From Galactobacillus timonensis (lineage in GTDB: Bacteria; Bacillota_I; Bacilli_A; Erysipelotrichales; Erysipelotrichaceae), in the NCBI RefSeq assembly GCF_900240265.1, contig NZ_LT964739.1, positions 425,126 to 489,125 of the forward strand: DNA of 64,000 nt, written 5' to 3'. Shown piece by piece: positions 18,668 through 27,301 of the stretch. A program made the position numbers and the translations under genes. Below the pieces are notes generated by a model, which was not told the DNA's origin, did no database searches, and worked only from the letters and a program-made list of their open reading frames with translations. How positions within the stretch are numbered: position 1 is the first letter of the stretch; each line of letters begins with the position of its first letter.

Positions 18668-19240
18668 TCAGTTTTCTTTCTGCAGGATTCGTTTTCTTAT
18701 TTCTTCATTCAGCCTTACACGGTAGGACGCATTGATCATCTTCATAATTTCCTGCGCCGCCTGTCGGGAAGTGATGTCACCGTATTTGGTGCCGCGGCAC
18801 CACTCCTCAATAATCTGCGATCCGCCAGCGCAGAAGTAGGCAATATGAAGATCTTCGACCTCATCGAGCGGCCGTCCCCAGCCGGCTTCAACGATTTCCT
18901 TTCCCATCTTATATGTATATCGATAGATAAAGCTGCGGAAAGAATTGTACCCGCTGGTCTGAAACATCGCATACTGCTCCGGATTATCGCGTGCCGACTG
19001 CAGCAGTATCGCAAAAAGATCCTCCAGCGAATCCACTTTTGCATCAGTCAAGGCCTGATCATAGATCATTTGAAAGTAGGCATCCATCAGGTCCGCCTTA
19101 TCGCGGAAATACCGGTAGAAGGTTGTCTTGCCTACGTGTGCCTTACGAATGATCTCGGCTACGGATATTTCTTCATAACTTTTTTTCTTCAACAAATTGA
19201 CAAACGCTTCAATCACTGCATTTCGAATCGGATTTTCCAT
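18668..19240 (-). CDS. TetR/AcrR family regulator of the oxidoreductase pair
   Basis: A 190-residue regulator with the helix-turn-helix ISVAEIIRKAHVGKTTFYRY followed by F-R-D-K (residues about 25-50) and a helical ligand domain containing YNSFRSFIYRY. A perfect palindrome ATACATGTAT (19239-19248) overlaps its start codon and is a candidate autoregulatory site. It is divergent from the PfkB kinase gene and upstream of the two oxidoreductases, so it could control either side. Confidence 0.83.
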   Translation of the reverse strand: MENPIRNAVIEAFVNLLKKKSYEEISVAEIIRKAHVGKTTFYRYFRDKADLMDAYFQMIYDQALTDAKVDSLEDLFAILLQSARDNPEQYAMFQTSGYNSFRSFIYRYTYKMGKEIVEAGWGRPLDEVEDLHIAYFCAGGSQIIEEWCRGTKYGDITSRQAAQEIMKMINASYRVRLNEEIRKRILQKEN

Positions 19241-19350
19241 ACATGTATATTAGTCCGTGCGCCGGCCGTCTGAACAATTTCCGTCACCTGTCGTCCCTCT
19301 GTTCACCGCCACACTTTTTTGACTATATTAAAAGAAACAGGAGGTATCGC

Positions 19351-20268
19351 ATGATTCATACAATTACATTGAACCCTGCTGTTGACTACTTCATGTCCAT
19401 GGCAGACGGGATCAAACCCGGCGAACTCAATGCCGCCGAAGAAACACATATGGAAGCCGGCGGAAAAGGCATCAACTGCTCCATCGTTCTCAATAATATG
19501 GGTGTCGCTAGCCAGATGCACGCCCTGCTGGGCGGAGTGACCGGAGCCTACATCCTAGACCAGATTTCAGCCTATCCGCATATTCATAATTGCAGCGTCA
19601 TAATCACCGGTGCCAGCCGCATCAATGTCAAAATCACCGGCAAAGAAGAATACATTCTCAACGCACCCGGACCGGAAGTAACCAAAGAAGAACTCGACAG
19701 CTTCCTCAAAACGTTCTCCGGACTCCAGGAAGACGACTATGTCATCCTCTCCGGAAAGGCGCCGCTGGGAACGCCTACCACCTTCCTCTATGATATTGCG
19801 GACATCGTCAACGATGCCGGCGCAAAGCTGATCCTTGATACCCGCGACATGCGCCTCGAGGACCTGACCTATTGTCATCCATGGCTCATCAAGCCGAACC
19901 TCGAGGAACTTGGCGACCTGCTTCACTGCCAGGCGGATCTGAACAATGCCATGGATCTGACCGCGGCCGCAATTGCCAAAGGCGCCCAGAATGTTCTTCT
20001 CACGATGGGTTCCGAAGGCTGCGTCTTCGCCGGAGGTCTGGGGCATGCCGTCGCCAAGTCTCCTCAGATCAAGGTCAAGAACACGACCGGTGCCGGCGAT
20101 ACGTCGCTGGCCGCCTTTGTCGGAACCTGGAGCGCGAGCCACCGACTCGAAGATGCGCTGCGCTGGTCGATGGCAGCCGGTACCGCAGCCGCGGCCGAAG
20201 GATCCCTTCCATCAATAGATGCGATCCAGTCCTATCTCAGCAGTATCCGCATCGAAGAAGCGCATTGA
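19351..20268 (+). CDS. PfkB-family sugar-phosphate kinase (1-phosphofructokinase-like)
   Basis: A 305-residue kinase. The start MIHTITLNPAVDY and the EAGGKGINCSIVLNNMG block (residues 35-51) are the first PfkB signature in the form used by FruK/LacC enzymes. The second signature is NTTGAGDTSLAAF, with catalytic D250. The ATG at 19351 has AGGAGG before it. It is followed by the dehydrogenase gene after about 120 bases, without PTS genes nearby. 1-Phosphofructokinase or tagatose-6-phosphate kinase activity is likely; sequence alone does not decide. Confidence 0.82.
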   Translation: MIHTITLNPAVDYFMSMADGIKPGELNAAEETHMEAGGKGINCSIVLNNMGVASQMHALLGGVTGAYILDQISAYPHIHNCSVIITGASRINVKITGKEEYILNAPGPEVTKEELDSFLKTFSGLQEDDYVILSGKAPLGTPTTFLYDIADIVNDAGAKLILDTRDMRLEDLTYCHPWLIKPNLEELGDLLHCQADLNNAMDLTAAAIAKGAQNVLLTMGSEGCVFAGGLGHAVAKSPQIKVKNTTGAGDTSLAAFVGTWSASHRLEDALRWSMAAGTAAAAEGSLPSIDAIQSYLSSIRIEEAH

Positions 20269-20390
20269 CTTCGTTGCCAAACCGCATCAAATGCCGCTAC
20301 ACTTGAACATGTGCAGCGGCATTTCTGGCTCTGCACAGGAAAACGAGAACAAAGATAAGAAAAGAATAGAAGAGAAAGGAAAAAATTCCC

Positions 20391-21341
20391 ATGAATATCC
20401 GCAGCACAAAAGTTGTCATCATTGGGGCCGGCAACGTCGGCGCCACCTGTGCCTATACCATCATCAACGAAGGTCTCTGCGATGAGCTGTGCCTCATTGA
20501 CATGAACAAGGAGAAAGCCGTCGGCGAAGCAATGGATCTGACCCATGCCGTCCATTTCATGAACCGCAACATGAAAGTATCCGCTTCCGACTACTCTGCA
20601 TGCAAAGATGCGGATGTCATCATTATCACCGCATCGGCTCCGATGGATACCTCCAACGACCGCCTCACCTGGCTCACTCCCAGCAAGAAGGTGATGAAGT
20701 CCATCGTCTCCTCCGTCATGGAGACAGGCTTCAACGGAACCTTCCTCGTCGTTTCCAATCCGGTTGATCTGATGGCCTATTATGTCTGGAAGCTCTCCGG
20801 CCTTCCGCGCAGCCAGGTCATCGGCTCCGGCACAACGCTTGATACGGCACGTCTGTGCTGTGAGGTTGGCAATCTATTCAATCTCGACTCCAGAAATGTG
20901 TCCGCCTATGTCATGGGTGAACACGGCGACTCGGAAATGGTCGCCTGGAGCACCGCAACCATCGGCGGCAAGCAGCTGACGGATGTCATGAACGACAACC
21001 GTTCCAGAGCCGGCAAAATTGATCTTGAACAGCTGCGCGTCATGACCACAAAGGCAGGCTGGGAAATCTTCAACCGCAAGCACAACACAACCTACGGCAT
21101 CGCCGCGAGCACCTGTGCCATTCTGAAGTCGATCCTGCTCAACGAGAACCGCATTTATCCGGTATCTGTATGTCTCAACGGCCAGTACGGCCTCAAGGAC
21201 ATCTTCCTCTCCGTGCCGACCATTCTCGATCGTACCGGTGCCAAGGAAATCGTCGAAATCCGTCTCAACGAAGAAGAAGAGGCAGCCCTGCGTCACAGTG
21301 CCGACGTCGTCGGTTCCTACTACGATCTTCTGCAGGACTAA
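20391..21341 (+). CDS. L-lactate/2-hydroxyacid dehydrogenase (LDH/MDH fold)
   Basis: A 316-residue NAD-dependent enzyme. The nucleotide motif is IGAGNVGATCA (residues 11-21); catalytic residues are R91 (loop), D151 and R154 in TLDTAR, and H178 in GEHGDSE. At the position that is Gln in LDH and Arg in MDH (loop residue 102 by LDH numbering) it has Met (SAPMDTSNDR), as might suit larger branched 2-keto acids like those used by L-hydroxyisocaproate dehydrogenases. It reduces a 2-keto acid at the expense of NADH. A terminator follows. Confidence 0.82.
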   Translation: MNIRSTKVVIIGAGNVGATCAYTIINEGLCDELCLIDMNKEKAVGEAMDLTHAVHFMNRNMKVSASDYSACKDADVIIITASAPMDTSNDRLTWLTPSKKVMKSIVSSVMETGFNGTFLVVSNPVDLMAYYVWKLSGLPRSQVIGSGTTLDTARLCCEVGNLFNLDSRNVSAYVMGEHGDSEMVAWSTATIGGKQLTDVMNDNRSRAGKIDLEQLRVMTTKAGWEIFNRKHNTTYGIAASTCAILKSILLNENRIYPVSVCLNGQYGLKDIFLSVPTILDRTGAKEIVEIRLNEEEEAALRHSADVVGSYYDLLQD

Positions 21342-21384
21342 TACCGGAACAGTGAACAGTTAACCTTTAAACTTTAACCTTCAC

Positions 21385-21417
21385 AAAAAGGCGGATCCAT
21401 CCCGAATCCGCCTTTTT
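21385..21417 (+). terminator. Rho-independent terminator after the dehydrogenase
   Basis: AAAAAGGCGGAT (21385-21396) pairs with ATCCGCCTTTTT (21406-21417). The symmetrical A and T runs mean it may work in both directions, ending the small HTH gene as well. Confidence 0.85.
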
Positions 21418-21434
21418 GTGTCCTGGTCTTTTCT

Positions 21435-21674
21435 TCAGTCGGAATCTTTATCAAGATCCGACTTTTCAAACGGAATAACCGTTCCGTCCGGAAGCCTAAA
21501 TTCCAGCGTGCATCGGCACAGGTCTGCCACCTTAATCAGATCCGCCGCCGTAAACGTATCACGGCTGAACTTTCCGCTGGTCGCCTGCTTACTGACGCCT
21601 AAATATTCAGCAAAATCCTGTTGCTTGCGGCTGCTGAGCGTTAAAACAGCGCGCACCTTCTTTGATACTGACAT
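21435..21674 (-). CDS. Small helix-turn-helix protein
   Basis: A 79-residue protein with an XRE-like helix-turn-helix (about residues 17-50: KQQDFAEYLGVSKQATSGKF) and an acidic tail. The ATG at 21674 has GGAAGGA five bases upstream and is preferred over the frame start at 21695. The promoter region is strongly AT-rich. It probably binds DNA; its targets are unknown. Confidence 0.6.
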   Translation of the reverse strand: MSVSKKVRAVLTLSSRKQQDFAEYLGVSKQATSGKFSRDTFTAADLIKVADLCRCTLEFRLPDGTVIPFEKSDLDKDSD

Positions 21675-21803
21675 GAATTCCTTCCCTCTCCGCAAGTGAA
21701 AAAATATTATATTTGTTTTATATCACATGTCGATATGAAAAGTTTCCACAAAATAGTATATTTATTATATTTTCGTAATTTTCGCTCACAATAACCCGCC
21801 CGT

Positions 21804-22457
21804 TCACCGAACCGGAAAACTCTCAAGGAACGTAATCATCTGATCCAGATGTCCCGTAAACAGCAGAACCAGAATAATAATCGTCAGAAAAATGAACCAT
21901 GCACGCGCAAATGCACGGACATTGACATTCCGCGGCACAAACGAGAAAAACAGCAGAAGCAGCGCATGCAGAAGAGGTCCGCTGATCGACAGCACCGTCT
22001 TCCAGATACCGCTGACAGCACCGCTGTAGAACTTCACCAGAAGCGCACCAATGACATACGGCAGAAAGCTTAATAACAGAAGATAAATCAGATAGCCCCA
22101 CATGGAAATCGGACGATAGCGGCGCGGAAGATCCTTGATTTCCTTCTGGCGCTGCTCCTTTTCCGAAAGCTCCTGCGGCTGCGAAGAGATCTCTGCCTCC
22201 TGCGGCTCCTCTGGCGTCGTTGGCGGCACTGGCGCAGACTCACTCACCGGCGCCACATGAACCGTCACCTCTTTCGTCTCCACCGGCTCCGGGTCCTTGT
22301 GCAGCGCCATGATGGAAATACCATCATTTTCTTCCTTCACACCGGTATCCGAAGAAGCATCTTCCACAGCTTCCGGCACACGTTCCAGCTTCGCACCGCA
22401 GTTTGCACAATACAGTGCCGTCTCTTTATTTTCAAATCCACATTGCGGACATTTCAT
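21804..22457 (-). CDS. Zinc-ribbon membrane protein
   Basis: A 217-residue protein. The N-terminal zinc ribbon has C3, C6, C17 and C20 (KCPQCGFENKETALYCANCG). A flexible acidic, Pro-rich linker (about 30-110) is followed by three hydrophobic helices (about 125-145, 155-175, 185-205). Function unknown. It lies 39 bases downstream of ybaK and may be the last gene of the T-box transcript. Confidence 0.6.
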   Translation of the reverse strand: MKCPQCGFENKETALYCANCGAKLERVPEAVEDASSDTGVKEENDGISIMALHKDPEPVETKEVTVHVAPVSESAPVPPTTPEEPQEAEISSQPQELSEKEQRQKEIKDLPRRYRPISMWGYLIYLLLLSFLPYVIGALLVKFYSGAVSGIWKTVLSISGPLLHALLLLFFSFVPRNVNVRAFARAWFIFLTIIILVLLFTGHLDQMITFLESFPVR

Positions 22458-22496
22458 ACAAAAAACCTGCCTTCAAGGTCTATGATAGTCCCTGCC

Positions 22497-22982
22497 TCAG
22501 TCAATTCCAATCGGTGCCGTAACTCCATCGGTAATTTTCAACAGATCATCCGGCGCCACTTCCACCTGCAGACCAACCCGGCCGCCCGAAACCAGCACCG
22601 TATCAAACAGCACAATCGTCTCATCATAGACCGTAACGAACTTCTTCTTCATTCCAATCGGCGAACAGCCGCCATGAATATATCCGGTCGTCTTCAGCAG
22701 TTCCTTCTGCGGAATCATTTCCACCGCCTTCACACCGACGGCACGTGCACACGCCTTCAGATCCAGATATTCCTCAGCCGGCACAACAAAGACATAGTGA
22801 TTATGATCACTGCCCTGGGTCACCAGCGTCTTGAACACCTGTTCCGGATCTTCGCCGCACTTTTTCGCCACCGATACAGCATCAATGGCCCCGTCCTCTA
22901 CCGGGTATGTATGAACCTGATACATGATGCCGGCAGTATCCAGCATCCGCATCGCATTGGTTTTATCTTCCTTCTTTGCCAT
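22497..22982 (-). CDS. ybaK: Cys-tRNA(Pro) deacylase YbaK/EbsC
   Basis: A 161-residue editing enzyme that hydrolyses Cys-tRNA(Pro). The family pattern is clear: HTYPVEDGAIDAVSVAKKCG near residue 20, VFKTLVTQG with the conserved Lys, ACARAVGVKAVEMIP, and GYIHGGCSPIGMKKKFVTVYDE. Length is normal. It starts nine bases after the ABC ATPase gene and so is probably co-transcribed with the tryptophan-type importer. Confidence 0.9.
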   Translation of the reverse strand: MAKKEDKTNAMRMLDTAGIMYQVHTYPVEDGAIDAVSVAKKCGEDPEQVFKTLVTQGSDHNHYVFVVPAEEYLDLKACARAVGVKAVEMIPQKELLKTTGYIHGGCSPIGMKKKFVTVYDETIVLFDTVLVSGGRVGLQVEVAPDDLLKITDGVTAPIGID

Positions 22983-22991
22983 AGAATCCTC

Positions 22992-23786
22992 TCACTCCGA
23001 CAACAGTATACGATCATTATCGAGAGCGGTTGCGGATTCTTTAAACCTCTTCTGCAGATCCTCAATCGTCAGATGCGCCTTTTCTTCGCCCTTGACATCC
23101 AGTACGATCTTCCCCTGCCGCATCATCAGAATGCGGTTGCCGGTATCAATCGCCTGGTGCATGTTGTGGGTCACCATGAGACAGGTCGTATGCTGGGAAG
23201 CGACAATCTGCTTCGTCAGGTTCATGATCTTTTCGGCCGCCGCTGGATCAAGTGCCGCCGTATGTTCATCGAGCAGTAACAGCTTCGGCGGAACGATTGT
23301 CGCCATCAGAAGGGTCAGCGCCTGCCGCTGCCCGCCGGAGAGTGTACCAACCGGCGTATGCATACGGTCTTCCAGCCCCATGTTCAGAGCCGCCAGCTTT
23401 TCCTGAAACAGCTTTTCGTCCCTCTTTGTGATCCGTGAAAAGGCATGGGACTCACCTGCACGCAGGTAAGCCATCGCGAGATTCTCTTCAATCGTCATAT
23501 GCGGAGCCGTTCCGCGCAAAGGGTCCTGGAACATCTGGCCCATGTACCTGGCACGCTTGTATTCAGGGACGAAGGTAATGTTCTGTCCATCGAGAATGAT
23601 CCGCCCCGAATCAATCAGAAAGCGGCCCGCAATCGCATTGAACAATGTACTCTTGCCGGCCCCGTTATCGCCGACGATCGTAATGAAATCCCCGTCTTCC
23701 GCCGTCAGGGACAGATCATCGAGCGCCGTCCTTGCATTGAGCGTTCCGGGATTGAATGTCTTGGAAATATGTTCCAGCTTAAGCAT
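22992..23786 (-). CDS. ABC importer ATP-binding protein (TrpXYZ-type)
   Basis: A cytoplasmic ATPase of about 264 residues with Walker A GDNGAGKSTL, signature LSGGQRQALTLLMA, Walker B LLLLDEHTAALD and H-loop VTHNMHQA. The DEHTAALDP form is typical of the ATPase paired with BMP/TrpX-like receptors. The ATG at 23786 matches the usual family start; a GTG at 23792 is also possible. It overlaps the permease stop region. Part of a T-box-controlled operon with a Trp specifier, so tryptophan is the likely substrate. Confidence 0.87.
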   Translation of the reverse strand: MLKLEHISKTFNPGTLNARTALDDLSLTAEDGDFITIVGDNGAGKSTLFNAIAGRFLIDSGRIILDGQNITFVPEYKRARYMGQMFQDPLRGTAPHMTIEENLAMAYLRAGESHAFSRITKRDEKLFQEKLAALNMGLEDRMHTPVGTLSGGQRQALTLLMATIVPPKLLLLDEHTAALDPAAAEKIMNLTKQIVASQHTTCLMVTHNMHQAIDTGNRILMMRQGKIVLDVKGEEKAHLTIEDLQKRFKESATALDNDRILLSE

Positions 23787-24678
23787 CGTCACGCATCTCC
23801 TTCCGGATTCTCTGATGAAGCGCGGCCTTGCGCCGGATTTCCGGTGCCGCTATGGCAATGGCCACGATGATCGCCGTCATCAGTCTCAGACCCTCGATCG
23901 GAACGATGCGCGTCCGCAGCACAATCGCATAGATCATGCGGTAGACGACATTTCCCACAAAGCAGCCGATGATGCCGCGGGTAAGGCTCTTCTTTCCCTG
24001 CACCAGCACTTCGCCGATGATCAGCGTAGCCAGCGCAATCGTCACGATACCCGTACCGGCATTAATGTCACTGGAGCGCTGATACTGACCGATCAGGGCG
24101 CCGGAGAGCGCCGTAAAACCGTTGGCCATCATCAGTCCGATCGTGATCATAAACGCCGGATTGATTGAGGAAGCCGATACCATGGCGCTGTTATCGCCTG
24201 TCGCCCTTAAGGAAAGACCGAGCCGCGTCGACAGGAACCAGCGCACAAACACCATGCACACAACAAGCACAATCCCCGACAGTAACAGCGAAGAGAAATC
24301 GCCGCCAACCGTAAACAGGGTAAAGATCGTATCCGTCTTGAGCAGCGACAGATTGTTTCTCCAGCCCATGGCCATCAGGTTCACCGTGTAAAGGCCGGTA
24401 TTGGTAACGATACCGGCCAGAATGGAAGGAACCGCTAGACGCGTCTGCAGAAAGGCTGTCACAAAGCCAACGGCCCAGCCCGAAATCAGGGCCAGAACAA
24501 TGCCGAGCCACGGATGGCCCAGGGATGCGGCATGAACCGATACCGCCATCCCCAGAATGAAGCATCCATCGGTGCTGAGATCAGCGATATCCAGGATGCG
24601 ATAGCTGATAAACAGGGCAAGTGCCGTCAGCGCATAGATACTGCCGAGCTGCAGAGCCGTTTCAAGAATTCCTGCCAT
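23779..24678 (-). CDS. ABC importer permease (TrpXYZ-type)
   Basis: A 299-residue permease with about eight helices and the family block YRILDIADLSTDGCFILGMAV near residue 30, as in branched-chain-like permeases of the BMP/TrpY group. Nine bases separate it from the receptor gene, and its ribosome site GAGGAG lies in the receptor's last codons. It carries the transported amino acid across the membrane. Confidence 0.87.
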   Translation of the reverse strand: MAGILETALQLGSIYALTALALFISYRILDIADLSTDGCFILGMAVSVHAASLGHPWLGIVLALISGWAVGFVTAFLQTRLAVPSILAGIVTNTGLYTVNLMAMGWRNNLSLLKTDTIFTLFTVGGDFSSLLLSGIVLVVCMVFVRWFLSTRLGLSLRATGDNSAMVSASSINPAFMITIGLMMANGFTALSGALIGQYQRSSDINAGTGIVTIALATLIIGEVLVQGKKSLTRGIIGCFVGNVVYRMIYAIVLRTRIVPIEGLRLMTAIIVAIAIAAPEIRRKAALHQRIRKEMRDDA

Positions 24679-24687
24679 GTGAGAACT

Positions 24688-25743
24688 TTACTCCTCTGTC
24701 GTTGTTACTTCGCTGAGTGTGCCGAGGGAATCGAAGATCGATCCATCGAGTCCAAGCGCCGCAGCCGTCTCACTGTTAACCGTAATGATTCCGCCTGGCA
24801 TCACTTCATAGGTGCCTGCGTAGCCGGTCGATTCAATACCGCCGGTCAATGCCTTATAGGCAAGATCCGCCGTCTCTGTACCAAGATCCGTATAGTTGAC
24901 ACCGCAGGTAGCGAAGGCACCGTTGCGAACGAAGGAATCGGCACCTGTATAGTGAGGGATGCCCGCATCCGCAAACATCGGCGCAATCGCAAGTTCCGCA
25001 GCCATGATCACATTGTCCGTCGGCGTAAATACGGCATCGACACCATCCGAAATCAGTGTTGAAGCAGCCGTGATGACTTCGTCATTGGTATTCGCCGTCG
25101 CTTCGACATATTCAATGCCCTTGGCATCGAGATATTCCTTTGCCTGTTCAATCGGCTTAGCCGAGTTGGCTTCCGACTGGGAATACAGAAGGCCGATCTT
25201 CTTCGCATCCGGATTCGCCATGAAGATCATATCCATGATCTGTTCCGTATTGAGAGCGTCGGATGTCCCGGTCACATAGTCAAGGCCGGTCAGATCTGCG
25301 CTTTCCGGATCCGAGATTGCCGCAAACACAACCGGCGTCTGGGTATCCTGAGCCGCAACGGTCATTGTCTGGGCCGCCAGGGTTGCGATCGGAATGATGA
25401 CATCGACATCATCCGCAATCACCTGGGAACCGATTTGCTGCAGGGTTGTCGCATCGTTCTGTCCCGAGTAAACTTCGCCATAATCAATCGTTACGCCGTT
25501 TTCAGCCGCGAGACGGTCAAGTTCCGCCGTAATGGCATTGGCGATTTCATCGAGTGACGCGTGATCGAGCTGCTTGACGATCGCCACCTTGTAGGAGGCT
25601 CCGGAAGAAGCTGCTGCAGCCGCAGTAGAAGAAGCCGAAGATGAAGAGGAAGAAGCGGTGGCAGCGGACGAAGATCCGCACGCCGCAAGAGAGAGAGTCA
25701 AAGCTGCTGCCGCAATACGATTGATCATAGATTTGTTAGACAT
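24688..25743 (-). CDS. ABC importer substrate-binding lipoprotein (TrpX-like)
   Basis: A 351-residue lipoprotein. The signal peptide ends in the lipobox LAAC (residues about 18-21), followed by a Ser/Ala-rich linker, then an ABC-sub-bind domain (YKVAIVKQLDHASLDEIANA, then PVVFAAISDPESADLTGL). The ATG at 25743 has AAGGAG nine bases upstream; further upstream ATGs sit too close to it. The receptor binds an amino acid; the Trp T-box upstream points to tryptophan. Confidence 0.88.
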   Translation of the reverse strand: MSNKSMINRIAAAALTLSLAACGSSSAATASSSSSSASSTAAAAASSGASYKVAIVKQLDHASLDEIANAITAELDRLAAENGVTIDYGEVYSGQNDATTLQQIGSQVIADDVDVIIPIATLAAQTMTVAAQDTQTPVVFAAISDPESADLTGLDYVTGTSDALNTEQIMDMIFMANPDAKKIGLLYSQSEANSAKPIEQAKEYLDAKGIEYVEATANTNDEVITAASTLISDGVDAVFTPTDNVIMAAELAIAPMFADAGIPHYTGADSFVRNGAFATCGVNYTDLGTETADLAYKALTGGIESTGYAGTYEVMPGGIITVNSETAAALGLDGSIFDSLGTLSEVTTTEE

Positions 25744-25795
25744 AACCATTCTCCTTTGCAAGGCGGCAGATGTCAGAAGAGCTGCCCGACTCCTC

Positions 25796-26082
25796 TGAAA
25801 TAAAAACGGCTTTCATCCCTCATAGGGACAAAAGCCGGTAAACTTCTGCGATACCACCCTGATTGACATGCCTTCTTGGGACATGTCCGCTCGCTTCGCG
25901 CACCATCATGCGTGTCCGACTGATAACAGGCCGGATCCCCGTCCGCCGTACTTGGATCACTCCGTTCAGGCAGCCCTGCTGAAGTCCATTCACGAATGTC
26001 TGCCGGCTCCCTTCGCACCACCCGGGAACTCTCTTGCGGCAAGCCGCATACGCTACTCGTCTTCGTCGTTGGTTTCTGTATG
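25796..26082 (-). promoter_or_regulatory. T-box riboswitch, tryptophan-type specifier
   Basis: On the minus strand GAAG pairs with CTTC in the lower stem I, and the loop reads GAA-TGG-A (25981-25991). The specifier codon is therefore TGG (25988-25986), tryptophan; the opposite strand of the loop has the AGTA element. The T-box core TGGTATCGC is at 25856-25848, just before the terminator. Uncharged tRNA-Trp should let RNA polymerase continue into the importer operon. Confidence 0.87.
25800..25837 (-). terminator. T-box-controlled terminator of the importer operon
   Basis: On the minus strand CGGCTTTTGTCCC pairs with GGGATGAAAGCCG (25837-25807), followed by TTTTTATTT. Confidence 0.85.
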
Positions 26083-26087
26083 GCCTA

Positions 26088-26116
26088 ATGTTAATCCGGT
26101 TTTGACATGGCGTCAA
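26088..26116 (-). promoter_or_regulatory. Promoter of the tryptophan T-box transcript
   Basis: Minus-strand TTGACG (26116-26111), a 17-base spacer and TAACAT (26093-26088). Confidence 0.65.
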
Positions 26117-26161
26117 CCATCCATTTTCTGAAAATGTTTTCATTACTGGCAGATTCGTACA

Positions 26162-26190
26162 TTGTCAGCTTCCGATCCGCAATTTAAAAT
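26162..26190 (+). promoter_or_regulatory. Promoter of mtnA-deoD
   Basis: TTGTCA (26162-26167), a 17-base spacer and TAAAAT (26185-26190), about 28 bases before the mtnA start. Confidence 0.6.
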
Positions 26191-26217
26191 AGAACGGTAC
26201 GAAAGAGGAACTATGCA

Positions 26218-27273
26218 ATGAACGGTAAACAGCTCGATGTCATCCGGCTGGCCGACGATGCGATGAGTGTCGTCATCCTCGACCAGACGAAACTTCCAAA
26301 TCATGAAGAATATCTCACCCTGAGCGAAGAGAAGCCGATGTGGGATGCGATCAAGCTTCTGCAGGTGCGCGGAGCTCCTGCGATCGGCGTCTTCGCCGGC
26401 TATGCGATGGCGGTCCTCGCCAAGCAAGAGACAGACCTGTCCTATGAAGCCTTCAAGGAAGCCTTCGACAGGCAGGCCGATTATCTCAACACCTCCCGTC
26501 CGACGGCAGTCAACCTGTCCTGGGCACTGAAGCGGATGAAAAAGTTTGTCGAAGATCATCCGGAAGATCCGAAGACGCTGGCCGACAGACTGGTGCAGGA
26601 AGCGAAGACCATTGACGAAGAAAATCTCGCCATGAACCGGAAGATTGCGGAATACGGCGTCACCCTTCTCCATGACGGTGACGGCATCCTTACCCACTGC
26701 AACGCCGGATATCTTGCCTGCCTGGGTTACGGTACGGCGACAGCGCCGATGTACATGGCACAGGAAAAGGGCATGCACATTCATGTCTATTCCGATGAGA
26801 CACGTCCCCTTCTTCAGGGCGCCCGTCTCACGTCGTTTGAGCTATACAAAGCCGGTGTCCCGGTGACAAGCATCTGTGACAACATGGCAAGCCTCGTCAT
26901 GAAGCAGGGCAAAGTTCAGTGCGTCATGGTCGGCTGCGACCGCATCGCGGCAAACGGCGATTTTGCCAACAAGATCGGAACAAGCGGCGTCGCCATTCTT
27001 GCAAAGTACTACGGCATCCCCTTCTATACCCTCGGTCCTTCGAGCACGATCGACTTCAATACGCCGACCGGTGCCGACATTCATATTGAGATGCGTGATC
27101 CGGAAGAAATCGGATCGATGTGGTACAAGGAGCCGATGATCCTGAAGGAGATCGACAAGTTCAATCCCTCCTTTGACGTAACGGATCACAGCCTGCTGTC
27201 CGGCATCGTGACGGAGCGCGGCATCGTCTATCCGCCGTTTGATGTGAATCTGAAGAAACTGTTCAACAGGTAA
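26218..27273 (+). CDS. mtnA: S-methyl-5-thioribose-1-phosphate isomerase
   Basis: A 351-residue cytosolic enzyme converting methylthioribose-1-phosphate to methylthioribulose-1-phosphate. Family blocks seen: VRGAPAIGVFAGYAMAV (about residue 50), THCNAGYLACLGYGTA with the catalytic Cys (about 159-175), and MVGCDRIAANGDFANKIGT with the catalytic Asp (about 236-255). Length is normal. It is followed after 28 bases by a purine nucleoside phosphorylase gene, which suggests joint salvage of methylthioadenosine or 5'-deoxyadenosine. Confidence 0.93.
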   Translation: MNGKQLDVIRLADDAMSVVILDQTKLPNHEEYLTLSEEKPMWDAIKLLQVRGAPAIGVFAGYAMAVLAKQETDLSYEAFKEAFDRQADYLNTSRPTAVNLSWALKRMKKFVEDHPEDPKTLADRLVQEAKTIDEENLAMNRKIAEYGVTLLHDGDGILTHCNAGYLACLGYGTATAPMYMAQEKGMHIHVYSDETRPLLQGARLTSFELYKAGVPVTSICDNMASLVMKQGKVQCVMVGCDRIAANGDFANKIGTSGVAILAKYYGIPFYTLGPSSTIDFNTPTGADIHIEMRDPEEIGSMWYKEPMILKEIDKFNPSFDVTDHSLLSGIVTERGIVYPPFDVNLKKLFNR

Positions 27274-27301
27274 CTGAAACTATAGAAAGAGGAAAAAGGA
27301 A

